Assembly (NCBI RefSeq): GCF_026914185.1
Contig: NC_070563.1
Span: 5,849,001-5,913,000, forward strand
Direction: 5' to 3'
DNA: 64,000 bases
DNA from: Puccinia triticina
Lineage: Eukaryota; Basidiomycota; Pucciniomycetes; Pucciniales; Pucciniaceae
In this document: positions 19,000-29,594 of the stretch, in pieces
Numbering within the stretch: position 1 is the first letter of the stretch
Layout of the letters: every line of letters begins with the position of its first letter
Made by a program: the position numbers and the translations under genes
Notes under the pieces: generated by a model
The model's input: only the letters and a program-made list of their open reading frames with translations
Databases searched by the model: none
Told to the model about the DNA's origin: nothing

Positions 19000-21900
19000 T
19001 ACATCATGGTAGCAGACTAACAGACAACTCAACAGTATTATGGAACATAAACGCAATCGCTGGTCCACATCCAATGGTACGAATTGATCACAATGGCGGC
19101 GGAGCAAAGGGCGACATATCTCTCTTTCATTCTTCTCTTTCTTCTTTTTCTTCTTATATGTCTTCCTCTGCTTCTTTGAACGCACCATTCCCGACAATTT
19201 CTTCGGTCCCGTCTTCATTCTCTCAGTCAGTTCCTTGTGACTCGTCTTTTCTGGTGCCCGTATGTCAAACAACGACAAAAGTTTCTCTGCCTACGCCTTC
19301 AACTAAAAATGCATTTCATGATTCTCAACGTATTGTGCCTGAGCCGGAGGACCTATCCTTCCAGGCAGCAAAAACGAAAGAGACGGCAACTACTCTATTT
19401 AAAGAGCCAGTTCCGCAGTTTGCGACCCGGGAAACAGTTCCTCCTTCCTTGACAAACAACAAGAAACGCCTGTTGTTCTGGCACCGTGTTTTTGGACACA
19501 CAAGTTTGCGCGTGATCAGACGGCTCATCAAAGAGAACATTGGTTTAGGACTGCCAAAAGAACTGCCACCGGGGTCTATTCACTGTGCTACTTGCATGAT
19601 TAGCAAGTCTACTAAACTCAATCCACTTGGTTCCGGTGACCGCAAGGCCGGAAAAATGGAGGTGTGGGCAGCCGACCTTGTGGGCCCTTTTGAAGTTACC
19701 GCAATTGATGGAGGGAACTACATCCTGACAATGCGTGACGTAGCCACTGGATACAATTTCGTAAAAATTCTAAAAGCAAAGTCAGATGCAAACTCGGCTA
19801 TAATTGACATTATCAATAGGCTGGAGAGGACGATCAATCTTAAAGTGAAGGTTTTGCGTAGTGATAATGGTGGCGAGTTTGCAAACAAGAAACTGGAAGA
19901 ATTCCTTGTGTCCAAAGGCATTCATACAGAACGAGCTTTGCCATATCACCACTATCAAAATGGCATGATAGAAAGATTCAACAGGACTATTCAAGCCATG
20001 AGCAGAATGGTCCTGGCGGATAGCAATTTACCTTGTAACTTCTGGAACTACGCATTCTTGTGGGCGGGCCATCTCCTGAATAGGATACCAAACAACGCTA
20101 GCGGAAAAATGTCACCATATGAAGCATTATTTGGGATTAAGCCACAGTTTGACTCTTTCCGAGCTTTTGGTAGCTATGGCTACATTCATGTGCCTCCGGA
20201 AAAACGCCTCAAGTTGGACGCAAGAGCGCTCTGTGGACAGGTTATTGGTCACCTGGATACCAGTAAAGGTTGGCTATTCTGGCTGCCGGACGAGCAGAAA
20301 TTCATGTCCTCTGCAATGGTTCGCTTTGTCAATGAAGACAAAACACACTTCATTGATGTGCCAACGACTGGAACGGCGACTTTGACAGAAGCACCAAAAA
20401 AGCTTTCCACTGATTTTGTTATGAATCTAATTGAGCTTGGCGATTTCTCACGGGAGTATGAATTTCACGATCAGGAGTTAATTGTAGACAAGATCATAGA
20501 ACTGTGCCAGTTCTACTCTATCTCAGTACCGGCAACTTTCAAACAGGCGATGAAGTCACCGGAGAAAGACGCTTGGTCCAAAGCCATAGCTGTTGAACTC
20601 AGCAATCTTGAACAGATGAAAGTTTGGCTTGTGGGTCTCAAACCGCAAGACAAAAAGGTTCTGAATGGGCGCTGGGTGTTTGCGGTGAAACCAGATGTGG
20701 ACGGATCTGGTGTGCGCTTCAAGGCGCGTTTTGTCGCAAAAGGTTTCACACAGGTGGCCGGGACGGATTTTCTTGAAACTTTCGCACCCACTGCAACTTT
20801 TGTGGCACTGCGTTTGTTGCTGACGGTGGCAGCTGCCAATAGCTGGGCTGTTCACAGCTTTGATTTTGTTGCGGCGTATCTAAACTCCCCTATTGACAAA
20901 GAGGTTTGGATACAACCGCCGGAAGGGATGGTAGTGCCTCCGGGACATGCCTTGTTACTAAAGAAAGCTCTGTACGGGACGCGTCAGGCTGCGCGCTGCT
21001 GGTGGTTACACCTAAAACAGGTGTTAGACGGTTTGGGTTATGTTCCCTCTCAGTATGACAACTCTTTATATATCCTACGACACCCGACCTTACATGGGGT
21101 TATTTGGCTGCATGTCGATGATGGCGTTGTCACCGCTTCGAGTGAAGATCTTTTGCAAAAGCTGGAATCTGACCTTAGCAACATCCTTAAGATCAAGTGG
21201 AGCGACAAATTGAATGCCATAGTGGGTTTGAATGTCAGCCGTAGTAAAAAAGGCTTCACTCTGTGCCAGAAGCACTTGATCAAAGGACTTCTAGATACAG
21301 AATGGGACAAGACCACAGTTTCAAAGACGCCGTTACCGCCGGGGTATAATGGTGTTACTGACCCAGAAGGTGATCCTTCCCAGTCTGGCAAGTATTTATC
21401 TGTGATTGGGACTTTAAGTTATTTAGCGGTAGGTACAAGGCCGGACATCTGTTTCGCAGTCAACTATCTGGCGCGCTTTGCGGCAAAACCAGGTGTAACG
21501 CACTGGAAAGGTTTGAAGCACCTAATTGGGTATATTGCGGGGACAGCAGATATGACGCTCTGTATTTTCCCTTCCGCCAACAACAAACCTCTGAAGACTT
21601 ACTGTGACGCGTCTTGGGGTGGTGAATTTGGGAGATCTGCTTACGGAGTTTTCATCTCTTTCATGAACTGTCCAGTGCTCTGGGTGGCTAGACGTCAACA
21701 GTCCGTGGCTTCCTCAACCTGCCATGCAGAGTACATGGCGCTAGGGGTTGCTACGCGCCAGACCTTATGGGTAAGGCAACTACTTCGTGACGTTCTGAAA
21801 GCTGATTTCATTGGGCATTTACACTGCGATAACCAATCGGCTATCAAAGTGTCTACTGATGATGCCTCTAACAAGCGGACCCGGCATTCAGATTGGGATT

Positions 21901-22046
21901 TCTACATCACCAACGAAGCACTTTTTCAAAAGGAAACAGCTCTACACTGGGTAGGTACGAAAGAACAAATCGCTGACATCTTTACAAAAAGCCTAGGACC
22001 GGATATTTTCTCCCGACTCCGGTCGGCAGTGTTGGGGGAACAGTAA
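18993..22046 (+). CDS. copia integrase-RT-RNase H polyprotein part
   Basis: A frame of 1017 codons. The first 40 or so codons and the following Ser-rich stretch (LFHSSLSSFSSYMSSSA) precede the GAG-pre-integrase/zinc region HRVFGHTSLRVIRR and CATC. Integrase catalytic residues are visible as WAADLVGPF, SDNGGEF and the Glu in QNGMIERFNRT. Reverse transcriptase: WVFAVKPDVDG, FDFVAAYLNSP, YGTRQAARCW and the active site LHVDDGVV. RNase H: YCDASWGGE, HAEYMALG and DNQSAI. The domain order defines Ty1/copia. No stop interrupts it. It would need a -1 shift or translation from its own start to be made, since the Gag part ends in another frame. Confidence 0.9.
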   Translation: MVIHHGSRLTDNSTVLWNINAIAGPHPMVRIDHNGGGAKGDISLFHSSLSSFSSYMSSSASLNAPFPTISSVPSSFSQSVPCDSSFLVPVCQTTTKVSLPTPSTKNAFHDSQRIVPEPEDLSFQAAKTKETATTLFKEPVPQFATRETVPPSLTNNKKRLLFWHRVFGHTSLRVIRRLIKENIGLGLPKELPPGSIHCATCMISKSTKLNPLGSGDRKAGKMEVWAADLVGPFEVTAIDGGNYILTMRDVATGYNFVKILKAKSDANSAIIDIINRLERTINLKVKVLRSDNGGEFANKKLEEFLVSKGIHTERALPYHHYQNGMIERFNRTIQAMSRMVLADSNLPCNFWNYAFLWAGHLLNRIPNNASGKMSPYEALFGIKPQFDSFRAFGSYGYIHVPPEKRLKLDARALCGQVIGHLDTSKGWLFWLPDEQKFMSSAMVRFVNEDKTHFIDVPTTGTATLTEAPKKLSTDFVMNLIELGDFSREYEFHDQELIVDKIIELCQFYSISVPATFKQAMKSPEKDAWSKAIAVELSNLEQMKVWLVGLKPQDKKVLNGRWVFAVKPDVDGSGVRFKARFVAKGFTQVAGTDFLETFAPTATFVALRLLLTVAAANSWAVHSFDFVAAYLNSPIDKEVWIQPPEGMVVPPGHALLLKKALYGTRQAARCWWLHLKQVLDGLGYVPSQYDNSLYILRHPTLHGVIWLHVDDGVVTASSEDLLQKLESDLSNILKIKWSDKLNAIVGLNVSRSKKGFTLCQKHLIKGLLDTEWDKTTVSKTPLPPGYNGVTDPEGDPSQSGKYLSVIGTLSYLAVGTRPDICFAVNYLARFAAKPGVTHWKGLKHLIGYIAGTADMTLCIFPSANNKPLKTYCDASWGGEFGRSAYGVFISFMNCPVLWVARRQQSVASSTCHAEYMALGVATRQTLWVRQLLRDVLKADFIGHLHCDNQSAIKVSTDDASNKRTRHSDWDFYITNEALFQKETALHWVGTKEQIADIFTKSLGPDIFSRLRSAVLGEQ

Positions 22047-22204
22047 TTTTTTTTTTCTTTCTTATTCTCCTCTTTTTTTTCTTTTCTTTCTCTTTTCCCA
22101 CAGGCTCTTTTTTTCTTTTGATTCTTCTATCCTTAGTGTTTATTTTCTTTCTCTCATGTCTACTCTTGTTGTACGTACAGTGGCGTCTGCGGCGAGAGGG
22201 GGGG
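22047..22204 (+). other. copia 3' untranslated region with polypurine tract
   Basis: Pyrimidine-rich sequence follows the pol stop. The polypurine tract GCGGCGAGAGGGGGGG (about 22,189-22,204) directly abuts the 3' LTR and would prime plus-strand synthesis. Confidence 0.75.
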
Positions 22205-22339
22205 TGTTGTGACATAGATGTCACATGCATCTCCCGGACTCGCCGCAGCACGACCAGTACTCCTCATCCGGGGACAATCCCGGGTTGAGGAGATAAACTA
22301 CGTGGAATATAGAGTCAACCAGCGAGCCATACCTGAATA
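22205..22339 (+). repeat. copia 3' LTR (135 bp)
   Basis: Identical to the 5' LTR base for base as far as I can read, and followed by the CTGCT target duplication. Confidence 0.92.
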
Positions 22340-22435
22340 CTGCTCCTGGTCGACTGCCTTATATGGCTGTCAACCTTGACTTAGCCACGCGGGTAATCTG
22401 CATCAGGTCGGGCTAAGACCCGGCTAAATTATTAA

Positions 22436-22595
22436 AAAGCTAGGACTCTTGCTAGCTAGATCTAAATCTAGCCGCGCCTAGCTTGTTGGCTACACCGATA
22501 GCCAACGGTTAGCTCCAGCCGGAGTGGCTGCGGGGGTCTGGCTAGCACTAGCCGTGTCTCAGCTTGCTAAGTGAGCTCGCGCTAGCTTATCACCA
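22436..22595. repeat. run of consecutive short hairpins (TAGC type)
   Basis: Adjacent palindromes follow one another: CTAGATCT-AAATCTAG, TTGGCTACACCGATAGCCAA, AGCTCCAGCCGGAGTGGCT and GGCTAGCACTAGCC. The whole stretch reads as head-to-head hairpins of 16-22 bp and is non-coding. Confidence 0.6.
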
Positions 22596-23137
22596 ATGCG
22601 GATGCTCTTGAGCGTTTCCAACAGTCTGGGGATGGGTTGGCTTGCATTTAGCAGCCCCCGGGTGGTATGGGACTCCATCCATCCTAGGCGGGGGCAGTTG
22701 GGAGAGGGGAAGAAAGCGCTGTTTAAGCTGCCCTCTGTGTCAGTCCGGATGACGATACACCAAGGTTGGAAGCCCAGTGGCGGTTTGAATGGCTTTTTGA
22801 GGCCCAGAAACAAAGAAACAACAGCAGAGCAGACTCTGCAATACTTAAAATGATGAAGATTGATCAAAAATTTGATGGTTATTCTGTGAATTCCCCATGC
22901 CATCTCATCCTCCTAGTGAGGGATCACAATTGGACTCCAGGCAGAGAATTTCACAGGAGGTTTCATTGTCTCCTTGGGCATGAAAAGCACACTGACCTCA
23001 TAACAACTCCCACACACACACACACACAAAAAAAAAGAAAAAAAAGGAAAACAACTTAACTATTGAACTCTGGCTACAGCCAAGGGTTATTGCAGCAGTT
23101 TTCTGTGCTGAAATTTAGGGGGTGGGTTGATGGGCTA
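22596..23137. other. spacer, no gene recognised
   Basis: No domain is visible in any frame. A (CA)n stretch and A-rich tract lie at 23,010-23,050. Confidence 0.4.
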
Positions 23138-24477
23138 ACACTTTTGGGGCTTGTTTAATTGACTATTGTTTTTTTGACTTCCAACTACTGAATGCGGTTT
23201 ACAATGGGAGGACCGCTACCCAACGTTGCGCCCGGTTCGCGCGGACCAAAAATTGACCCGGGCGCAATTTGGTAGTCGGAAGTCAAGAATGGAAATACAA
23301 AACGGTAGTTGGATTTATAATTTTTGCAAAAATGGCAAAAATAAAAAAAATCATAACTCCTCACGGCGGGGCCCAAGCCCCACCAATATTTTACAGAGGG
23401 AGGAAAACCCTCTCAAGAGCAAATGGTGAGCTGCACGGCAATAGCACACCTCAGGAATGGACTGTGCGCACATTTTGGCTGGTTGCCTACTGTAACACCA
23501 CCAAAACCATAGCCAAGGTGCCCCAAAGGGTCCCAAAATTTTACATTGGAAAGAAAAAAATCTGAGACCAATATGGCTAGCTGCATTGAATTAGGACACC
23601 TGAGGAATGGGGTGTGCTACTGTGCGCACATTTTGGCTGGTGTCCTACTCAGGAACACCACCAAAACCATAGCCACGGTGAACCAAAGGGTCCTTAAATT
23701 TGACAGTGTAAATATTAAGCTCTGGAAAAAATATGATGAGCTGAATGCCATTAGCACACACAAGGAAGGGTTTGGCTAAGGCTTTGGTGGTGTTCCTTAG
23801 TAGGGCACCGGCCAAAATGGGCGCACAGTAGAACACCCCATTCCTGAGGTGTATAATTCCATGCAGTTCATCATATTGTTTTCAGAGCTCAATATGGGCA
23901 CTGTACAATTTTGGGAACCTTTGGGGCACCGTGGCTATGGTTTTGGTGGTGTTCCTTAGTAGGACACCAGCCAAAATGGGCGCACAGTAGCACACCCCAT
24001 TCCTGAGGTGTACTAATGACATGTAGCTAACCATATTAATTTTGGGGCTTTTTCTGTAAACTGTAAAATTTTTGGAACTTTTGGTTCACTGTGGCTATGA
24101 TGTTGGTGGTGTTCCTTAGTAGGACACCAGCCAAAATGTGCACACAGTAGCACACCCCATTCCTGAGGTGTGCTAATACCGTGCAGCTCACCATATGCTA
24201 TTGAGAGGGTTTTTCTCCCTCTGTAAAATTTTGGCAGGGATTGAGCCCCGCCTTGAGGAGTTATGATTTTGTTTTTTTGCCATTTTTGCAAAAATTACAA
24301 ATCCAACTACCGTTTTGTATTTCCATTTTTGACTTCCAACTACCAAATTGCACCTGGGTCGATTTTTGGTCCGCACGGCCCGGGTGCAACGTTGGGTAGC
24401 CGTCCTACCAACGTAAACCACGTTTGGTAGTCAGAAGTCAAAAAAACGGTAGTCAATTAACCAAGCCCCACATTTTT
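23138..24477. mobile_element. long terminal-inverted-repeat (foldback) element, 1.3 kb
   Basis: The element 23,146-24,469 begins GGGGCTTGTTTAATTGACTA and ends with the near-exact complement. The inverted arms extend about 300 bp each, including a stretch with AAACGGTAGTTGGATTT and TTTTTGCAAAAATGGCAAAAA. Candidate 8-bp target duplications are ACACTTTT and ACATTTTT (7 of 8 match). The interior holds three or four copies, in both orientations, of a block containing GGTGTTCCTTAGTAGGACACC and CACCCCATTCCTGAGGTGT. No transposase is present. Long arms with 8-bp duplications suggest a Mutator- or hAT-mobilised foldback. Confidence 0.8.
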
Positions 24478-26200
24478 GCATCTCACCGGAACATTTTCTT
24501 GGAATTTGGCGGGATAAATCAGCAGCAAACCACCAATTTTCAGTGGCAGAACAGGGGCAAACTGCTGCAATCAGTGGCAGCACAGCGTTCAATGTCTGCT
24601 GATCTGCCTACAAAGTGTGATAATATGAGCCTTTCCATTTCCGCTCACTTTCTTCCTTGTCCCTTGTCTCCTTTCTCCTGTCTTCTGTCTCCTGTCTCCT
24701 GTCCCCTGTTCCTTCCACCTGTCACTTGCAGTCCTGTCATGTCTGTCTTAAGTGAGATGGACTATCTGCTTTGTTCCCCTTCAATTTAGTCACGTCTAGG
24801 CCCCCTTTGGATCTTGCAAGGAGTCTCTCTGGCTGTCTCTTCATAATTCCACTCCTCATGATTGAAATACAACCATTTAGTCTGAGCACTTTCCATCTGG
24901 ATCCACCCTGGTCCAAAGTTCCTTGGTCCAATTCTTGATCACTGAAAAATTTTCCTCCCCTTCAATTTCAATTCCTGTTGGACTAAAACCTTAATCCAAA
25001 TGTGGGGTAAAAATAACTGACACAGTTTCTGATCTTTTTACATACAAGGGGGGGGGGGGGGGGGGTGGCAAAAAAAACCAATGAAAAAAGCAAGAGATGG
25101 AATAACCTATGTTTACATTGATCACCTTGCCAGAGCTATGGGCCACTTGTTTCACTCCAGCTAAATCACTATTGATAGAGTTTGGTAAATTGTTTTAACC
25201 TAGGACTGACTCTGAGATTTTCTTTTTCTTGGTTTTTGAAGGAATGATGGCCGGAGGCGAGTGGAGCAGGCGGAAGGAAAGAGATTGGCTTAGCCAATAG
25301 CAGACGCAAAGTCTGAAGAAGTGACTGTTTACTCACTCTTAGGGGCTCAATTGCCTGAGCGGAGAGTCTCGAGATAAGGCCCAAGTGCCATTCAAGGATT
25401 CAGTTGAGTCAGGACTGATGATGTTATTCCTTTGTATCAAGTATGTCAAGTAGACTAGATACATGTGATCAACTTGTGGAAGCGGAAGATGAACATGATG
25501 AATAAAGGAAAGCAAAACAATAGGCATAATTGAACCAACAAAAAGTGACAGGAGTGTGAAATGTATAAGAAAAGAGATCAATGACAAGCAAAATTCCAAC
25601 AGTTTTAAGAGGTGCAGGCACATTGGAGTTTAATTTCACATTTTGGAAAGTGTTGGCTTGAGTTGGTATGAAGCCAGGACAGGTGCTTGGGGTAAAAATG
25701 CAGCTTGATTCCCAGCAGTTCTATTGGGAAGGGTTGGTTCTATCATTTTTAATGTTTGTAGGGGTGGAGGGGGTATTGTTCACGTCTGCCAGTTCCTCCA
25801 GATCTTGATGGGAAGTCACAAAATGCTTTTATCTAGAGGGACAGGCTAAACCATACTGGCTGGTGAAATTTAATTTATACTAGGGAACTTGCGGCTGCGC
25901 CGCAGAAATTGAACCTAATTGAACTCATCTCATTGCGGCAATATTGAACTGTGTTGAAGCCCTATGGAACACCAAGTCCCTCTTTGCTGGCTTTTTGGCG
26001 CTCAGCGGAGCGGTCTGACGCTACTTCACCGGTCAGTATAGCAAAATCCTGCCATTGGCCGTTGAAAAAGCTTGCTAAAAATGTATCTCTTCTTTCTCTC
26101 AGAACAATCAGTAAAAAGCGTAGCGGGCCGCCCGCTGATAAAAGTGCTAGCAAAGCAGGCCTAAACCCGCTGTGTACAGCGCAGCGCTTGTGGTGTTGTG
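24478..26200. other. gene-poor stretch with poly-G tract
   Basis: No gene I can support. A run of about 18 G lies at 25,050-25,067, preceded by ACATACAAG. CCTGTC/CTCCTGTCCC repeats lie at 24,660-24,730. TGCGGC-TGC-GCCGCA hairpin lies at about 25,889-25,904, in a block (GGGAACTTGCGGC) that looks like a transposon end. Near 26,130 are further CG-rich palindromic scraps. Confidence 0.4.
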
Positions 26201-26217
26201 GATAGCTGGAAAAGGCC

Positions 26218-27480
26218 CAATGTATATAAATACAGCCATTCCAAAAAAGCTTGGCTTTGTTGGAAGGAATTTCCACCCAAACTTTGTCTTGGATTTGCCA
26301 ATAATCACTGGCAAGGTTGGACATATGTATATTCATGCCCACCTCATTCTTATATGCAGGGTGCATATACAGCAGCCAGATGCCCTCAATCTTCTCCTTC
26401 CTTTCATTTTTTCCTAATTCTGAGTTCAGAATCAAGCGATTTGGCTGATTTTAGCCTGGACGGCACGCTTACCCTGTTCGCGAGGTTGGATGGTGCTGGT
26501 CCACTGTAAGGGCTTCACCCTTACTGAGACAGAACTAAGTTAGATTCACATATGCATATTCATTTACATAGTTGGATTTCTATTTAAGTTGTTGTACTTG
26601 AATTCTCTCACTTTCTCTTCTTCCCCAAGCTGGTCTTCATCCTTCTCCTTCCTCTTATTGGCCGATCTCAGGAAATTACATTCTTTTTATAGACTTCTGG
26701 CCTTTGGCCCTCCGTCCCTCCGTTCCTTCCAGTGAGGGTTCACAGAACCCTTACACTTTTTTTTTCTATAAAAAGTTTTTCCACTCCAGACACTCGGTCT
26801 GCTCAAAATCTTGCCATCTTGGATACTCGCTTGATGAGTTCGCCGAGTGCCTCTTCAAGACGAGCTTGATGGGTTGCTGGCGCGTTAGTGAGTCCCATAG
26901 GCATGACAACCCACTCCATCAGTCCCCACGGGGTCTTGACCGCCGTTAGCGGAATATCTTCCTCCCGCATCCGCGTTTGGAAAAAAGCATTTGTTTGGTC
27001 AAGGATAGAGAAAACCTTGCCAGATGCCACAAGACGGACCAACTCGTCAACGTTGGGTAGAGGGGAACAATCGCGGACGGTCAGGCTGTTGAGTAGCCGC
27101 AACAAAATGACAGATTGGTAAGGGAGCATTGGTCTCGTTCCCTAGCGCCAGTCTCACGTAGCTCGGTCTCGCTAGGGGTCGGCGTTCAAGAAGAGACTCG
27201 TCGACCGCTCGATCCGAAATAAGATCAATTTCTGAGCCCGTGTCAATGAGGGCTCTGAAGTAACGTCCTCCGAATAGAAGCTCGATAATTACGTGTTTTT
27301 TTTCCGCTACCGAACAGCTTGATTGGTGGGATCCTGCAAGCGACTGCGCTCGCAGTTCTGGATATCATGTGTCCAACCTTGATGTTGGATGCACATACAT
27401 TGGCAAATCCAGAAGGAATTTCCGCTGGAAATTCCTTCCAAAGAAGCCGAGCTTTTTCGGAATGGCTGTATATGTAATAC
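26218..27480. mobile_element. pair of inverted ~120-bp repeats enclosing gypsy debris
   Basis: The left arm (26,218-26,345) starts ATACAGCCATTCCAAAAAAG and runs through GGAAGGAATTTCC to AAGGTTGGACA. The right arm (27,366-27,478) is its inverted copy (TCCAACCTTGATG ... GGAATGGCTGTATAT). The same inverted pair occurs at 41,523 and 41,996 with a different interior, so it behaves as the ends of a composite or TIR element rather than a chance repeat. Confidence 0.65.
26803..27262 (-). pseudogene. Ty3/gypsy protease and RT fragment, internally deleted
   Basis: Near 27,255-27,210 the minus strand reads ALIDTGSEIDLIS, a retroviral-type aspartic protease active site, followed by RPSYVRLALGNETNAP. Below it, 27,070-26,806 encodes reverse transcriptase motifs PLPNVDELVRL, SILDQTNAFFQTRM and WVVMPMGLTNAPATHQ (the usual Phe of TNAPATFQ is His). 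The sequence between protease and RT is much shorter than in a complete element, and the catalytic YVDD block is absent. This is a relic inside the inverted-repeat pair 26,218-27,480. Confidence 0.7.
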
Positions 27481-27556
27481 ATGTATATGCATGTGTGTAT
27501 GTGTCGGTGATAGAGAGCACAACATTCAATTATTCTGCTTCTTGTTTTTGAATGAT

Positions 27557-29374
27557 ACAGCTAGCCCAGAAGAGCTTGCGACTTTGGCCGCAAACTCTGA
27601 GAGTTTGTGCCGCAGCGGCAAGAGTTTTCCGCAGCTGTTGACAGCCGTGCGCGCGGACCGTGCTTGGGGGATCCCGCAGGAAGGCTGCCTGCCACCGATC
27701 CACATCAGCCTGCCACCACCAACCCACCGCCAACCGTTGTCAAATCACCACCGCCAATCGTCGTCAAATCACCACCGCCGACCGTTGTCGAATCACCACC
27801 GCCAACCGTCGTCGAATCACCAACGCCGACCGTCGTCGAATCACGAGTAGATTTTTTCTAAATGGTTTGTTTGCTTGTCATTTTCTGCAACCCCAAGCTG
27901 ATATGAGTTCTCTTTTTTTCTGGTTTCCTTTTTTGCTCCTTCAGGCACAATGTATGTGAAGTATAGCGCCGGATTCAAATTCGCCGTTATTTGGGCGGCC
28001 CTCGATGGAAAACCCCTCGCCGAAATCAATGTATATCTCCCAGCTCGGCAAACCAGTTTAAAACTGTAGATAGTTGGAAAGCTGAACCTCGATGTCCTTA
28101 AACATCCATGGGGAATATGGGGATCATACTGGTGAGTATTAATGCACAAGAGTAATGGTCTGGGTGCGTAACCATCCTGCATGCACAAAAAATGATGTAC
28201 ACGGTCATTCTTCCAGCTGGTTGATTGGAGTAGTTTACAAGGTTTAGGCATGTTTTATGTGTGTATAAATTGAAGAACCCATCTACATCACAATCGGATT
28301 TACAAGCTATAATTTCAAATTATGTGCACTCCAGCCGCTAGTTAAACAGTGAATGACATATGGTGGCTTGAATTAGAGCCTCGGCCAACAGCTATCACAG
28401 CTATCAAAGGATTTGTGAGCCAAGAAGACTCAATCACAAGGATAATTGATTCTCATTTTGAGTCAAAAGATATTGGGGCTAGAAAAGATGAGAAATACAA
28501 GTTAGAGCCCAAAGAAAATAATCTCTCTTGAGTTCCTTACGGATCACACGGACGCCTTTTCCGGGCTCAACAACAAAGATCTCCAAGCCGTCACCGACTT
28601 CAATATGTCTCTCAGCCGCGCAAGTGAACGTGTCCGTGACCAAGGCTTCGACCTTTTCCAACGGCAATTGTGATTGAGGGGGAGGGTGAGATTTGCCTTG
28701 GGCGTAGACCGGCTCGGGTGGAGGAGCTGGGCCGGACGGATCACGAGTCATATTATTGCCTCCAACCTGACCCAGGTTTTTAAAAAGAATTTGCAGAGTA
28801 CAAGACAAGCAGTCAATTTCTCAAGAGATATCACATGATTGCATATATATAGGAGTCTATAGCCTCCCCCTTGTGAAACACTTCTCACCTGGTTGTCCAA
28901 AAACGGCTGGACTAGACTTTGTGCCGCCCCGGCGGCCCTGCATCTTTCTTGCTCATAACTTCCCACCGGATTGAACCAATAAACCGCACCAGTCCCATCT
29001 CAATTGATTCCTGCCAAGAGGAACGGAAGTAATCAATATCGGCATAAGAGTTAGTCTTGCGTGCTCTCTATAACACTGATGGTAACCAACTCACCTGTTT
29101 TGGATTGTTCCAATGGCCGGATGAGATTGTTTCAATGATCCTTGGCTGCTGGGGTAGATTTGCGGTGGAGGGGAGATGTATGGATTTGATGGTGGTGGTG
29201 ATTTGACGGCAGTGGGTTGGTGGTGGCAGGCTGGATGTGGATCGGTGGTAAGCAGCCTTCCTGCGGGCTCCCCCGGGATCCCCCAAGCACGGTCCGTGCG
29301 CACGGCTGTCAACAGCTGCGGCACAAACTCTCAGAGTTTGCGGCCAAAGTTGCAAGCTCTTCTGGGCTAGCTGT
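27557..29374. mobile_element. Pack-type TIR element carrying a proteasome gene fragment
   Basis: The left arm (27,557-27,750) starts ACAGCTAGCCCAGAAGAGCT; the right arm (29,150-29,374) is its inverted copy, sharing AAACTCTGAGAGTTTG, TGTTGACAGCCGTGCGC and CACGGACCGTGCTTGGG blocks. Arms are about 190-220 bp with small indels. Near the inner border, both arms contain CACCACC-rich repeats (left: TCGTCAAATCACCACCGCC repeated about 5 times). The interior includes a minus-strand proteasome beta-subunit fragment. No transposase is present. Capture of a host gene fragment between long TIRs is the Pack-TYPE pattern. Confidence 0.75.
28521..29005 (-). pseudogene. captured proteasome subunit beta-type 1 (PRE7/PSMB1-like) 3' fragment
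   Basis: Two exons on the minus strand. Exon about 28,999-28,889 reads DGTGAVYWFNPVGSYEQE, then RAAGAAQSLVQPFLDNQ; exon 28,766-28,521 reads VGGNN, then VEALVTDTFTCAAERHIEVG and a C-terminal IRKELKRD. They are separated by a 122-bp GT-AG intron in phase 0. These are the PSMB1 landmarks (GAVYSFDPVGSY, LLDNQVG, AERDVYTGD, LRKD). The first half of the protein, with the propeptide region, is absent. A TGA directly precedes DGTG, and the C-terminal stop after KRD is lost. The fragment lies wholly inside the TIR element 27,557-29,374. It still contains its intron, so capture was from DNA, not RNA. Confidence 0.8.
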
Positions 29375-29594
29375 AATTGGGAAGCAGTGATGATGAAAAC
29401 TGTCTTGTTCTGTACACACACACCAAAATCAGCATTTTTTTTGTATAGGGTTTTGGGGCGGAGAAATTTCAAGGATCTCGTCAAGATATCGTTGGACAGG
29501 CAGGGCGCGCCCATTAAACACCGACAGAAGGCGCAAATAGTGCAGCAGCAGCTTCAGCCTCTCTCGCTCAGGTCAGTTTCTTTCTCACAGACAG

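Larger units (their letters stand above)
16348..22344 (+). mobile_element. Ty1/copia LTR retrotransposon, young insertion
   Basis: The full element (LTR to LTR 16,353-22,339, 5,987 bp) is flanked by a 5-bp duplication, CTGCT, at 16,348-16,352 and 22,340-22,344. The 135-bp LTRs are identical by eye. The order is Gag, protease, integrase, reverse transcriptase and RNase H, which defines copia. The gag-protease part (17,008-18,999) and the integrase-RT part (18,993-22,046) lie in different frames. The break coincides with an antisense tRNA-like sequence and about 200 bp that does not read like copia protein. Identical LTRs indicate very recent transposition, yet the frame break suggests the copy either frameshifts or moves with helper proteins. 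Confidence 0.93.

Noticed and set aside
27661..27850. Proline-rich PPPTVVE repeat protein
   Set aside because: The repeat lies within the TIR arm of the Pack-type element and its inverted copy has a different number of units; a coding role is not supported.
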